From the NCBI GenBank assembly GCA_042573625.1, contig JBHPCZ010000083.1, forward strand, positions 1 through 15,481: 15,481 nt of DNA, given 5' to 3'. The DNA comes from JBHPCZ01 sp042573625. Its GTDB lineage: Bacteria > Desulfobacterota > Desulfobacteria > Desulfobacterales > UBA11574. A model generated the notes under the pieces. It was not told where the DNA came from. It made no database searches and saw only the letters and a program-made list of their open reading frames with translations. This document shows positions 6,441-13,987 of the stretch, in pieces (position 1 is the first letter of the stretch; every line of letters begins with the position of its first letter). The position numbers and the translations under genes were made by a program.

Positions 6441-7864
6441 GTTCCGAGCCTCTTCAATATACTGCCAAAAGCATTACTAATGATCTGGAGTTCATCATCC
6501 TGTATGGTTCGAAGATCCATGATAAAAATATCCTCTTCTATCCTTCCGATGATGGGCGGTGTACTTTCGCGCATGGATTTCTCGATCGCATTTGCTGAAA
6601 TTCCCTGAATCGTGACGCCCACGCATTTGCTGGGAAGTTCCAGCAGCGGGAGTGAACCGCCGCCAGCCCGTGATGAGAGGTTGAGAAGCTGAGCACTCAT
6701 CCGGGAATCGCCAATACCCTCCAGCATCTTGAAGAGTCGATCCGCTTTCTTTTCAATATAATCATAGGGAAGTGTCAACATGCGCAGTGTGGGAATGGTG
6801 TCAACCGCCTTTCCCGGATCAATGTACAAACGCAGGGTACTTTCAAGGGCTGCCAATGTTAACTTGTCTATTCGAAGTGCCCGGGTCAGCGAATTTTGTT
6901 TGATCTTATCAAGAACATCTTTCTTCCCCACGATGATTCCGGCCTGCGGGCCCCCGAGAAGTTTGTCCCCGCTGAAAGTGACAACATCCGCTCCCGACGC
7001 CACGGATTCCTGTACCGTCGGTTCCTTTTTCAAGCCGTAGTCTGAAAAGTCTATAAAAGTCCCGCTGCCGAGATCTTCCATCACTGGAATGTTAAATTTA
7101 GCAGCCAAATCGACCAACGCCTTAAGCGAAACTTCAGCAGTAAAGCCGACAACGCTGTAATTACTTTTGTGAACCTTTAAAAGAAGTCCGGTGTCGTTTT
7201 CGATGGCGCTCTCGTAATCTTTCAGGTGGGTGCGGTTTGTGGTTCCCACCTCCTTTAAAATACAACCGCTTTTTGCCATTACATCAGGAATTCTGAACGA
7301 ACCGCCGATTTCGACAAGTTCCCCCCTCGATACAACAACTTTTTTCTCCTTGGCTATTGTTTCCAGGCAAAGAAATGTGGCGCCGGCATTGTTGTTTACC
7401 ACCATGGCCGCTTCAGCACCGGTTATTTCACACAGGATATCCTCGACAGCACTATATCTGGAGCCGCGTTTCCCCGCTGAAAGATCGAACTCCAGGTTCG
7501 AATACCTCCCTGCAATGTTTGAAATATTTTGGACAGCTTCATCGGCAAGTAACGACCGGCCGAGGTTTGTATGAACAACAACACCGGTGGCATTCACCGT
7601 ACAGATTAGATTCGGTGTCATGGCTTGATGTGCAGCATTTTTTATCTTTTCAAGGATCAGAGAATGTGCCAGGCTTTCCTCAGTTACATCTTGGCCGCCG
7701 CCAAGTATCGAGGTTCGAAGATCCTCGATAACCGATCGTACAGAACGAACCAGAATCGCTTTTGGAACAGTCTCAAAGAAAGGTTCCGTTCCTGCGAATT
7801 CGAGAATACTGTCGATACCGGGCAGCATTCGTAAAAGCGTCTTCTGTTTTTGGTTTATTTCCAT
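6437..7864 (-). CDS. selA: L-seryl-tRNA(Sec) selenium transferase
   Basis: A PLP enzyme that converts Ser-tRNA(Sec) to Sec-tRNA(Sec) with selenophosphate. With the ATG at 7864 it has 475 residues, close to the usual 460-475. The frame remains open to an ATG at 7978, but the extra 38 residues do not look like the family N-terminus, which here begins MEINQKQKTLLRMLPGIDSI. The PLP-binding lysine is Lys301 in TFSGDKLLGGPQAG. Other family blocks are VNATGVVVHTNLGRSLL (90-106), VNNNAGAT (156-163) and EVGTTNRTHL (205-214). Only a weak AGAGAG precedes the start. It is the first gene of a four-gene operon. Its presence implies selB, selD and tRNA(Sec) elsewhere; I saw no tRNA in the neighbouring spacer. 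Confidence 0.95.
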   Translation of the reverse strand: MEINQKQKTLLRMLPGIDSILEFAGTEPFFETVPKAILVRSVRSVIEDLRTSILGGGQDVTEESLAHSLILEKIKNAAHQAMTPNLICTVNATGVVVHTNLGRSLLADEAVQNISNIAGRYSNLEFDLSAGKRGSRYSAVEDILCEITGAEAAMVVNNNAGATFLCLETIAKEKKVVVSRGELVEIGGSFRIPDVMAKSGCILKEVGTTNRTHLKDYESAIENDTGLLLKVHKSNYSVVGFTAEVSLKALVDLAAKFNIPVMEDLGSGTFIDFSDYGLKKEPTVQESVASGADVVTFSGDKLLGGPQAGIIVGKKDVLDKIKQNSLTRALRIDKLTLAALESTLRLYIDPGKAVDTIPTLRMLTLPYDYIEKKADRLFKMLEGIGDSRMSAQLLNLSSRAGGGSLPLLELPSKCVGVTIQGISANAIEKSMRESTPPIIGRIEEDIFIMDLRTIQDDELQIISNAFGSILKRLGT

Positions 7865-8010
7865 TTTTACTCTCTGAAGCTGTCCGATTTGAACATAAAA
7901 AGCGCGCGTATTTCCTGAAGCTTTCTTCAGGGTACGCTTCAATCCGTTAAAGAAAAATTGATTTGGAAAAAGATTCATATCATTTTAAAGTCAGTTATTT
8001 CAATAGATTT

Positions 8011-8024
8011 CTTAAATATTTAAG
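8011..8024. promoter_or_regulatory. 14-bp perfect palindrome CTTAAATATTTAAG
   Basis: A perfect palindrome lies between the candidate selA promoter and the selA start, just downstream of the predicted transcription start. Its length and position suit a dimeric repressor site. It could also be chance in AT-rich DNA. It has no T-run that would make it a terminator. Confidence 0.4.
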
Positions 8025-8043
8025 GGATCGGGAAGTTTTCTCT

Positions 8044-8073
8044 ATTAAACGCTCCATGGATAATCTTTTTCAA
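8044..8073 (-). promoter_or_regulatory. Candidate sigma-70 promoter of the selA operon
   Basis: On the minus strand, TTGAAA (8073-8068) and TTTAAT (8049-8044) are separated by 18 bases. Each matches the sigma-70 consensus at 5 of 6 positions. Transcription would start near 8037, about 170 bases upstream of selA. No other good match was seen in this gap. Confidence 0.45.
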
Positions 8074-8154
8074 ATCGTGTAAACTCGTGTTAAAGTGATC
8101 ATAAAATAACTTTATAGATAAAACATTTTGCGATATGTAGAAATCTTGTACAGG

Positions 8155-8217
8155 GTCAGGGAGACTGACTTGGAAACAGGGCTGTTTAACAATGCCTCGA
8201 TCAACACTGTCGGTGTT
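8155..8217 (+). other. Three consecutive small hairpins in the selA-rfbB spacer
   Basis: In a row: GTCAG-GGAGA-CTGAC (8155-8169), AAACA-GGGC-TGTTT (8174-8187) and AACAC-TGTCG-GTGTT followed by a short T-stretch (8203-8219). Each stem is perfect but only 5 bp. The last could be a weak terminator. Together they may form a structured leader of rfbB. The remainder of the 7865-8513 spacer, apart from the features listed, shows no gene. Confidence 0.3.
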
Positions 8218-8222
8218 TTAGC

Positions 8223-8506
8223 TTGAGCCTGACTCCAGTGAAATAGACTTCGCATTGCACGGGGCAGGCACCGGGATGGGGTAAAAGGGAGTGTTTTTCA
8301 AAGATCTCCGAGACCTTTGAAAAATGTTCAATTTTGTTCAAGGCCACGGAAGGCAAAAATTTTAACCACAGGAATACATTGAGTATTTCGAAGATTAAAA
8401 TTTGAGCCTGACCCCAGTGAAATAGGCTTCGCATTGCACAGGGCAGGCACCGGGATTGGGCAAAAAAGGGGAGGGCAAAGGTCTCGGTCTCATTGCACGG
8501 GGCAGG
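8223..8506. repeat. 64-bp direct repeat, two copies plus a third fragment
   Basis: Segments 8223-8286 and 8402-8465 are near-identical, with about six mismatches. Both run from TTGAGCCTGA through CGCATTGCAC and GGGCAGGCACCGGGAT. The offset is 179 bases. A third fragment, CATTGCACGGGGCAGG, occurs at 8491-8506. The bases between the copies (about 8298-8401) are AT-rich and carry AAATTTTAA / TTAAAATTT inverted segments; they resemble dispersed intergenic repeats I associate with Desulfobacteraceae genomes (recollection, not checked). The antisense frame 8201-8560 is made of these repeats and is not a gene. Confidence 0.75.
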
Positions 8507-8509
8507 AGG
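8504..8509 (+). promoter_or_regulatory. rfbB ribosome binding site at a repeat boundary
   Basis: AGGAGG ends four bases before the ATG at 8514 and decides this start over the in-frame TTG at 8493. The preceding bases (CATTGCACGGGGCAGG) are the third repeat fragment, so the repeat supplies the AGG that begins this Shine-Dalgarno. Confidence 0.8.
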
Positions 8510-8513
8510 TTCT

Positions 8514-9569
8514 ATGAACAATATCTTGGTCACCGGCGGATGCGGTTTTATCGGATCCAATTTTATCCGTTATCTGCTTTCAGAATCTGATTTTACCGGA
8601 CAAATCATAAATGTTGACAGCCTGACTTATGCCGGAAACCCTGAAAACCTGTCGGGAATCGGCGAACAGTATCCCGGACGCTATCGCTTTATCAAGGTCA
8701 ACATATGTGACCCGGAGGCAACGGCTGAAATTTTCGAAAAATATCAAATAGATACTGTTTGCCATTTTGCGGCGGAATCCCATGTCGACCGGTCGATTGT
8801 CGAACCGGACGCCTTTGTCAGAACCAATATCATCGGCACTTTTAACCTTCTCGAAATGGCCCGGTTGTATCAGGATCAGCTCTCTCTCTTTCACCATATA
8901 AGCACCGATGAGGTTTACGGTTCTCTGGGAGAAGAAGGTCATTTTACCGAAGAAACGCCGTACAGGCCGAGCAGTCCCTATTCCGCTTCTAAAGCGGCTT
9001 CCGATCACCTGGTTAACGCTTACGGTAAAACCTATGGCATACCGATCACCATTTCCAATTGCTCCAACAATTACGGCCCCTATCAATTCCCCGAAAAACT
9101 GATACCGCTGATGATACTGAACGCACTTGAAGGAAAACCCCTGCCGGTCTACGGTGACGGCCGAAACGTCAGAGACTGGTTGTATGTTGAAGACCACTGC
9201 AGGGCGGTCTGGACGGTGATGAAAGAAGGAAGACGCGGTGAAACATACAATGTCGGCGGCCGTTGTGAAATGCCGAATATTGAAGTCGTATGGATGATAT
9301 GTGACCTTCTCGATGAGATAAGGCCGGATCCAGGCCTTGGACGGCGGAGAGGTTTGATTCGATTTGTTAAGGATCGACCGGGTCATGATCTGAGGTATGC
9401 CATGGACTTTTCCAAGCTGGAAAGGGAATTGGGCTGGGTTCCCAATGAGTCGTTTGAAACAGGGCTAATAAAGACCATCAACTGGTATCTGGCAAACCAA
9501 AACTGGGTTGAAAGGGTTAAAAGCGGAGAATACCTGTCCTGGATCGAACAGCAATATGACATCGTTTAA
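8514..9569 (+). CDS. rfbB: dTDP-glucose 4,6-dehydratase
   Basis: A 351-residue short-chain dehydrogenase/reductase that oxidises and dehydrates dTDP-glucose to dTDP-4-keto-6-deoxyglucose, the branch point to rhamnose and other deoxysugars of O-antigen or exopolysaccharide. The NAD-binding motif is TGGCGFIGSNF (7-17). HFAAESHVDRSI (84-95) is the family block. The catalytic residues fit Thr131-Asp132-Glu133 (STDEVYG) and Tyr156/Lys160 (YSASK). Length matches RmlB/RfbB. Its usual partners (rfbA, rfbC, rfbD) are not next to it, so it is a solitary copy here. A strong AGGAGG precedes the ATG. pyrF follows after 57 bases on the same strand. Confidence 0.95.
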   Translation: MNNILVTGGCGFIGSNFIRYLLSESDFTGQIINVDSLTYAGNPENLSGIGEQYPGRYRFIKVNICDPEATAEIFEKYQIDTVCHFAAESHVDRSIVEPDAFVRTNIIGTFNLLEMARLYQDQLSLFHHISTDEVYGSLGEEGHFTEETPYRPSSPYSASKAASDHLVNAYGKTYGIPITISNCSNNYGPYQFPEKLIPLMILNALEGKPLPVYGDGRNVRDWLYVEDHCRAVWTVMKEGRRGETYNVGGRCEMPNIEVVWMICDLLDEIRPDPGLGRRRGLIRFVKDRPGHDLRYAMDFSKLERELGWVPNESFETGLIKTINWYLANQNWVERVKSGEYLSWIEQQYDIV

Positions 9570-9626
9570 TACAAACTCCCATTTCAAAAATATATTGGAA
9601 AAGATGATGATGCCGGAGGTACAGAA

Positions 9627-10346
9627 ATGAAGCTATCGAAAGATTACATCATTTTCCCGCTGGATGTCCCGTCTGAAAAAGAGGCAAAACAGTATGTTGA
9701 ACTTCTTTCCGGACATGTGGGAACCTTCAAGGTGGGGTTGGAACTGTTCATACAGACCGGCCCTGAAATCATCAAGTTCATCAAAGCTTCAGGACCTGCC
9801 AATGTCTTTCTCGACCTGAAACTCCACGATATTCCCGCAACAGTTTCACGTGCAATGGAGCGGATTGCGGATCTCGGCGTTAAGTTTGCTACAGTTCATT
9901 GCGGAGAGAATAAAGAAATGCTGGATGCGGCTGTTTCAGGCAGCCGCGGGAATGTCGGCGTCCTTGGCGTTACGGTTTTAACAAGTGTTTCCAGTCAAGA
10001 TCTGCATGCCGCCGGGTTTCAGGAAATATATTCTTCGAAAGTGTCGAAACTGGTAATGAAAAGAGCTGCCATGGCCAAAGCATCCGGCTGCGTTGGAGTG
10101 GTCTGTTCAGGCATGGAAGTAAAAATGATAAAAGAGGGTATCGGAAAAGACTTTATTGCTGTTACTCCCGGGATACGGCCCCGTTGGGACAGCGTTGGAA
10201 TCGATGATCAGCATCGTGTCACGACACCTGCCCAGGCCATTAAAAACGGTTCGGATTATTTAGTGATCGGCCGGCCCATCAGGGATGCAAAGGACCCGAA
10301 ATCTGCTGCTCTTCGTATTGCAGAAGAAATTGAGACTGCCCTATAA
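9627..10346 (+). CDS. pyrF: Orotidine 5'-phosphate decarboxylase
   Basis: A 239-residue TIM-barrel enzyme that decarboxylates OMP to UMP, the last step of de novo pyrimidine synthesis. The catalytic Asp-Lys-Asp network is in FLDLKLHDIP (Asp63, Lys65, Asp68); Lys35 in FKVGLELF is the other conserved lysine. The phosphate-binding end has TPGIRP and VIGRPIRDAKDP. Length and motifs are those of bacterial group I enzymes. GGAGG lies 7 bases before the ATG. It is between rfbB (57 bases) and the SPOR-repeat gene (about 135 bases), with no clear terminator on either side, so the three may share a transcript. Confidence 0.96.
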   Translation: MKLSKDYIIFPLDVPSEKEAKQYVELLSGHVGTFKVGLELFIQTGPEIIKFIKASGPANVFLDLKLHDIPATVSRAMERIADLGVKFATVHCGENKEMLDAAVSGSRGNVGVLGVTVLTSVSSQDLHAAGFQEIYSSKVSKLVMKRAAMAKASGCVGVVCSGMEVKMIKEGIGKDFIAVTPGIRPRWDSVGIDDQHRVTTPAQAIKNGSDYLVIGRPIRDAKDPKSAALRIAEEIETAL

Positions 10347-10481
10347 CTGAATCGAAACAGCAAGCGCTAATCCGCAGCTTTCTGCAGGGCAATCTTCAGT
10401 TGTAACAAATTGGAATTTAACGTCATTCACCTGTTCCCGAAAATCGATCTTTTTCGGTTTAATCAGCAAGGAAAAACTAAA

Positions 10482-12839
10482 ATGCCTGGCAAGAAAAAAC
10501 CTGTCGGCAAGAGGACCGCCGTCCCCAAAAAACCTGAGAAAGCGACCCTACCCAAGAGAACCTCTGCCCCTACCAAGAAAAAAATCGCGAAAACCACGCC
10601 GGTAAAAGCCCAAGGTCTGCCCATCGACGGTTCACCTGAAGAAAGAGCAGAAGCAATTAAACAGCTCAAGAAGTTGAAAGAAGAAATGAAGGGGGAAAAC
10701 AACGGAGAAGCGCTTGTTGTTCAAACAGACAGCAAACCAAAACATGATAAAGAAGACAAGATCCATGACAAAGTATCTTCTCTTATAGATGGTCTCACTT
10801 TTGATGAAGAGGATGATGAAGCGGCTTTAGGAGAAAAAGATGAGCTAAAAGAGGCCGTTCCTGCCGCTGAGGGCGTATTGCGCAAACCCGAAGCTTCGGC
10901 TGAATCCGATGAAAAAAGCCGGGCTTCATTAGATACTGATAAAGCAAAAGGCGAGTTGGTTAAGGCTACGCCTGATGAAAAATACCAGAAAATAAGAGAA
11001 CATTCCGTAGATGCAGAAAAAAGGAAAGATGAAACAAAAAAACCTGACAAGGCTGAAGACGAAAGGGTTGACACTGAGCCTGTTGCCAAACGCAAAGAAA
11101 CAAAAGCGGGTCCTGTGGATGTAAAAGAAGTAAAGGGGAAAAAAGAAAAAATCGACCAAGCAAAAGTTGAAGTGAGTGAAATTGAATGTGGAATAGAGGA
11201 GATGTTCAGCCAATTTGGGGGTGAACTCGAGTTCGATAAAAAAAGCCGGCCTTTATTGGATACAGGAAAAACAACAGCCAAAACAGAAGAGGTCAGAAAA
11301 ACAGAAGATGCTCTGGTTGAAATGGAACCGGTAATAGAAGATGTCCTTAGTAAATCTGAAGATAAGACTAAAATTGCTGAGAAACCCCAAGAAACAATCA
11401 CGACGCCCTCAGATACCGGAAAACCAAAAGATAAAATAAAAGCGATTGACACGCCAGGTACCATTCTTGAAAAGAAAAAGAGACACGTCGAACACGACGT
11501 AAAAAGGATTGAAAAAGATAAGTTAAAAGCCGAAATCAAGACGCCATATACAAAAGCACATACTGGTAAAATTAAAACAAAGAGAATTAAACGAAAATCC
11601 TCCCGCGCAATTTATGTTTTCGGCTTGGTGCTGATTATTCTATTCTCAGCAATTGCATTCACTCTTTTTGGTCCAGCCGACAAATTCAATATAACTAAAA
11701 CACTAAGATCTTTTATTTCGCACAAAACAGGCTGGTTTCCTGAAAAACCTCAAGCTCAAAAAGTCGCGCTACCGGAACAAAAAGCCGTTGTTCCAGAACA
11801 CGAAGCTGTTGATCTCATTGATTCAACGCCTTCAAAGAAAATGATCAGGGAAAAGGAGGTTATACCTGAAACAGAAGAGGAAAAGATCCCCGGGGTTGAA
11901 TTGGAAGCGCCACCCGATATTGAACCAGAGGTAATACCCGAAATTAAAAAAGAGGTCATTATCGCTGATGAAATAAAAGAATTTCTCATGGGATGGAAGA
12001 CTGCATGGCAAAATACCGCGGGAGCGCAGGGTGATATCGAAACCTACATGTCTTTTTATTCGGATCATTTTATTTCAGAGGGACTTGACAAAAACGGCTG
12101 GGAAAATAACAAGGTCCAAAAAAACCGAAGAAAAGACTGGATACAAATAGAATTGAAGGAGATTAACATCCCTGAAACTGTGATAGATGGCCGGGTCGAA
12201 GTCAGTTTCATTCAGGTTTACACATCTTCTAATTTTTCAGATGAATCGGCCAAAACACTGGTGTTGGAAAAAGAGGAAACAGGTTGGAAGATCATCAATA
12301 TCAAAGCAGGTCGTGATCGTAGCCAACAAGCGGTATTATCTGAAAGTACCACTCAAAAAGATGCTGCTTCATTGAGTCCAAAAGTCTATCCATTCACCAT
12401 CCATGTCGCCTCCTATCGTGATGAAGAAAAAGCCAGAAGTTTTATAACAGAGTTAAAAAAGGCAGGATTACCGGCATTCGCATCTTTGGTTCGCATCCCC
12501 GGCAAAGGAGATTGGTATCGTATTTCTATCGGTGTTTACAGAACGTTGGAAGAAGCACATCTTGCAGTTTCAAAAATAAAAATGCAAAAGGCTTTGAATG
12601 CCATTGTGGCTGAGAAGCCGTATGCCATTCAGGTGGGTGTTTTTGATGCAGACCATAGCTTGAAAGCAATGGAATCCAATCTCCGGTCAAAAGGATACAG
12701 TTCATATACCGTTCCAGATAGGTACAACATCGGAAAAACCCGACTATTAATCGGTGCATTTGACTCAGAAAAAGAGGCCGCCGCACAACTCCGCAAACTC
12801 GAGGATGATCTTTTCGCACCCAAAGTGGTAAAACGATAG
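10482..12839 (+). CDS. Membrane-anchored protein with NTF2-like and tandem SPOR-like domains
   Basis: With the ATG at 10482 (preceded by AAGGAA) it has 785 residues; an in-frame TTG at 10410 has no ribosome site. Residues 1 to about 370 are highly charged, Lys/Glu/Pro/Thr-rich and probably disordered in the cytoplasm. They carry degenerate (S/T)xxxDTxK repeats (SRASLDTDKAK, SRPLLDTGKTT, TTPSDTGKPKD). A single membrane segment at about 375-397 (IYVFGLVLIILFSAIAFTLF) puts the rest in the periplasm. After a Pro/Glu linker, about 492-609 resembles an NTF2-like domain (FLMGWKTAWQN, YMSFYSDHF). Two SPOR-like repeats follow, about 634-703 (YPFTIHVASYRDEEKA) and 712-785 (PYAIQVGVFDADHS). SPOR domains bind denuded peptidoglycan at the septum, so a role in division or wall remodelling is inferred. 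Confidence 0.8.
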   Translation: MPGKKKPVGKRTAVPKKPEKATLPKRTSAPTKKKIAKTTPVKAQGLPIDGSPEERAEAIKQLKKLKEEMKGENNGEALVVQTDSKPKHDKEDKIHDKVSSLIDGLTFDEEDDEAALGEKDELKEAVPAAEGVLRKPEASAESDEKSRASLDTDKAKGELVKATPDEKYQKIREHSVDAEKRKDETKKPDKAEDERVDTEPVAKRKETKAGPVDVKEVKGKKEKIDQAKVEVSEIECGIEEMFSQFGGELEFDKKSRPLLDTGKTTAKTEEVRKTEDALVEMEPVIEDVLSKSEDKTKIAEKPQETITTPSDTGKPKDKIKAIDTPGTILEKKKRHVEHDVKRIEKDKLKAEIKTPYTKAHTGKIKTKRIKRKSSRAIYVFGLVLIILFSAIAFTLFGPADKFNITKTLRSFISHKTGWFPEKPQAQKVALPEQKAVVPEHEAVDLIDSTPSKKMIREKEVIPETEEEKIPGVELEAPPDIEPEVIPEIKKEVIIADEIKEFLMGWKTAWQNTAGAQGDIETYMSFYSDHFISEGLDKNGWENNKVQKNRRKDWIQIELKEINIPETVIDGRVEVSFIQVYTSSNFSDESAKTLVLEKEETGWKIINIKAGRDRSQQAVLSESTTQKDAASLSPKVYPFTIHVASYRDEEKARSFITELKKAGLPAFASLVRIPGKGDWYRISIGVYRTLEEAHLAVSKIKMQKALNAIVAEKPYAIQVGVFDADHSLKAMESNLRSKGYSSYTVPDRYNIGKTRLLIGAFDSEKEAAAQLRKLEDDLFAPKVVKR

Positions 12840-13000
12840 GATCACAAAGATGCGATCAGCGGACCTGTCAAGAACATAATTTAACAATGATCAGAATCAA
12901 TTATGTAATCGAAAAGAATTGTTTCAGAGTTGTTTTTTTTGCCAAGATATCTCAGCTGTCGAGAGCCATAAGTATTAAGTCTAAAAAAAGGAGAAATACC

Positions 13001-13216
13001 ATGCCTATCGATTCGCAATTAACAAACAGTCTTTTTAGGTCCAATAGCGTCGCCGACGAATGCCCTGTATGCGAAAACCCCAGTTGGAGATTTGGAAAAG
13101 ATATTGTTGCTCTTCCCTATGCTTCGGATAAAACAAGACAAACATCAATACATGCAACTCCTACAATTTGTAACAATTGTGGCTATATTAGACTTTTCCT
13201 AGATAGTGAAGATTAG
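13001..13216 (+). CDS. Small two-CxxC zinc-ribbon protein
   Basis: A 71-residue protein with CPVC (21-24) and CNNC (57-60), the four ligands of a probable zinc ribbon, spaced by 32 residues (NPSWRFGKDIVALPYA...). No signal peptide, membrane segment or enzymatic motif. The start is chosen because AAGGAG (12988-12993) sits seven bases before this ATG. The frame is open back to an ATG at 12887, but that stretch has no ribosome site and unlike composition. It stands alone between the SPOR-repeat gene and the XRE regulator. I do not recognise a named family. The spacer 12840-13000 holds nothing else I can support. Confidence 0.7.
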   Translation: MPIDSQLTNSLFRSNSVADECPVCENPSWRFGKDIVALPYASDKTRQTSIHATPTICNNCGYIRLFLDSED

Positions 13217-13344
13217 CTGTACGTGAACGAAAATGATTTGACAACAGTCTAAATCAGAATTCACTTAACCTGACACCGGCAAAATATGATATCTGCAATC
13301 CAGCCGTTGTTGTGATATTTGCAATAAATCACAGCTTTTTGAGT

Positions 13345-13404
13345 GCTTAAAAATGTTGTGATATTGTTTTCCGATAGGGCAATTCCATTTTACTGAGTTT
13401 GCCC
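13345..13404 (+). repeat. Imperfect direct repeat, copy 1 (upstream of XRE gene)
   Basis: This 60-base segment starts GCTTAAAAAT and ends in a GGGCAA...TTTGCCC hairpin. It recurs at 13988-14048 with about 75 percent identity by eye. This copy has no T-run after its stem. The rest of the 13217-13517 spacer holds the promoter/operator described next and no gene. Confidence 0.6.
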
Positions 13405-13430
13405 GTTGTCGTGAAAAATAAGAGTTACAT

Positions 13431-13459
13431 TTGACATGAATACCACAAAATGGTAGCAG
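13431..13459 (+). promoter_or_regulatory. Candidate promoter and operator of the XRE/two-CW gene
   Basis: A consensus TTGACA (13431-13436) is followed after 17 bases by TAGCAG (13454-13459), a weak -10. Between them is a perfect inverted repeat, TACCA-CAAAA-TGGTA (13441-13455), placed where a bound repressor would block RNA polymerase. Autoregulation by the downstream XRE protein is the simplest reading, as inference. Confidence 0.4.
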
Positions 13460-13517
13460 TACTATCAATTATTAAATTTCAGTAATACTAAATATTGCTT
13501 CCAGGGATCTTAGATAA

Positions 13518-13889
13518 ATGGATAGTAAGGAATTTAAAAGCTTCCGCCTAAAAATGAACAAGTCGCAACGTCAGATAGCCCAGATGCTCGGAACGTCTAT
13601 GAAGGCTATACAAAGTTATGAGCAGGGTTGGCGAAACATACCAAATCACGCAGAGCGGCAGATGCTTTTTCTAATTTCCAAGATGAAAGAACGCCACAAT
13701 ACTCGAAAGCCGTGCTGGGTTATCAAACAATGCCCTCGAGGGGTAAAAAATAAATGCCCGGCCTGGGAATTTAATTCGGGAAATTTATGCTGGTTTATTA
13801 ATGGCACATATTGTGGTGGTAATGTTGTTGAGTGGGAACAAAAGATGCAACTTTGCCGGTCCTGTGAAGCTTTTATATCCTTGAGTTAA
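13518..13889 (+). CDS. XRE-type HTH regulator with C-terminal two-CW cysteine domain
   Basis: A 123-residue protein. Residues about 6-52 form an XRE/Cro-like helix-turn-helix (KSQRQIAQMLGTSMKAIQSY, with YEQGWRNIP). Residues 66-116 carry seven cysteines: Cys66-Trp67, Cys72, Cys80, Cys91-Trp92, Cys99, Cys113 and Cys116. This matches the 'two-CW' pattern (CW...C...C...CW...C...CxxC) found fused to sensors and regulators in Desulfobacterota and related anaerobes. Metal, Fe-S or thiol redox sensing is likely but not shown. Translation starts at 13518 after a distant AGGG. The terminator at 14023-14053 closes a probable single-gene unit. Confidence 0.85.
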   Translation: MDSKEFKSFRLKMNKSQRQIAQMLGTSMKAIQSYEQGWRNIPNHAERQMLFLISKMKERHNTRKPCWVIKQCPRGVKNKCPAWEFNSGNLCWFINGTYCGGNVVEWEQKMQLCRSCEAFISLS

Positions 13890-13987
13890 CACAAAAACAC
13901 TTCTAATCATCCAACGATTCTTCCGATTATGGTTTAAAATCATCAACTAAAAACCTTTGCTATCTGCTATGAAACTGTAATTATCAG

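Noticed and set aside
7865..8222. tRNA(Sec) next to selA
   Set aside because: No cloverleaf, no TTC-containing T-arm and no TCA anticodon context could be built on either strand.
8201..8560. 119-codon antisense frame upstream of rfbB
   Set aside because: It is composed of the direct repeats and overlaps the rfbB start; the repeated peptide phrases reflect the DNA repeat.
8580..9386. Long open frame antisense to rfbB (268 codons)
   Set aside because: It lies wholly opposite rfbB, which has all catalytic motifs; the antisense protein shows no recognisable motif and no ribosome site.
10721..11539. Ser/Phe-rich open frame antisense to the SPOR-repeat gene (272 codons)
   Set aside because: It is the complement of the Lys/Glu-rich low-complexity tail, which automatically yields Ser/Phe/Leu-rich antisense frames.
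12887..13000. N-terminal extension of the zinc-ribbon gene from the ATG at 12887
   Set aside because: No ribosome site there, whereas AAGGAG stands seven bases before the ATG at 13001.
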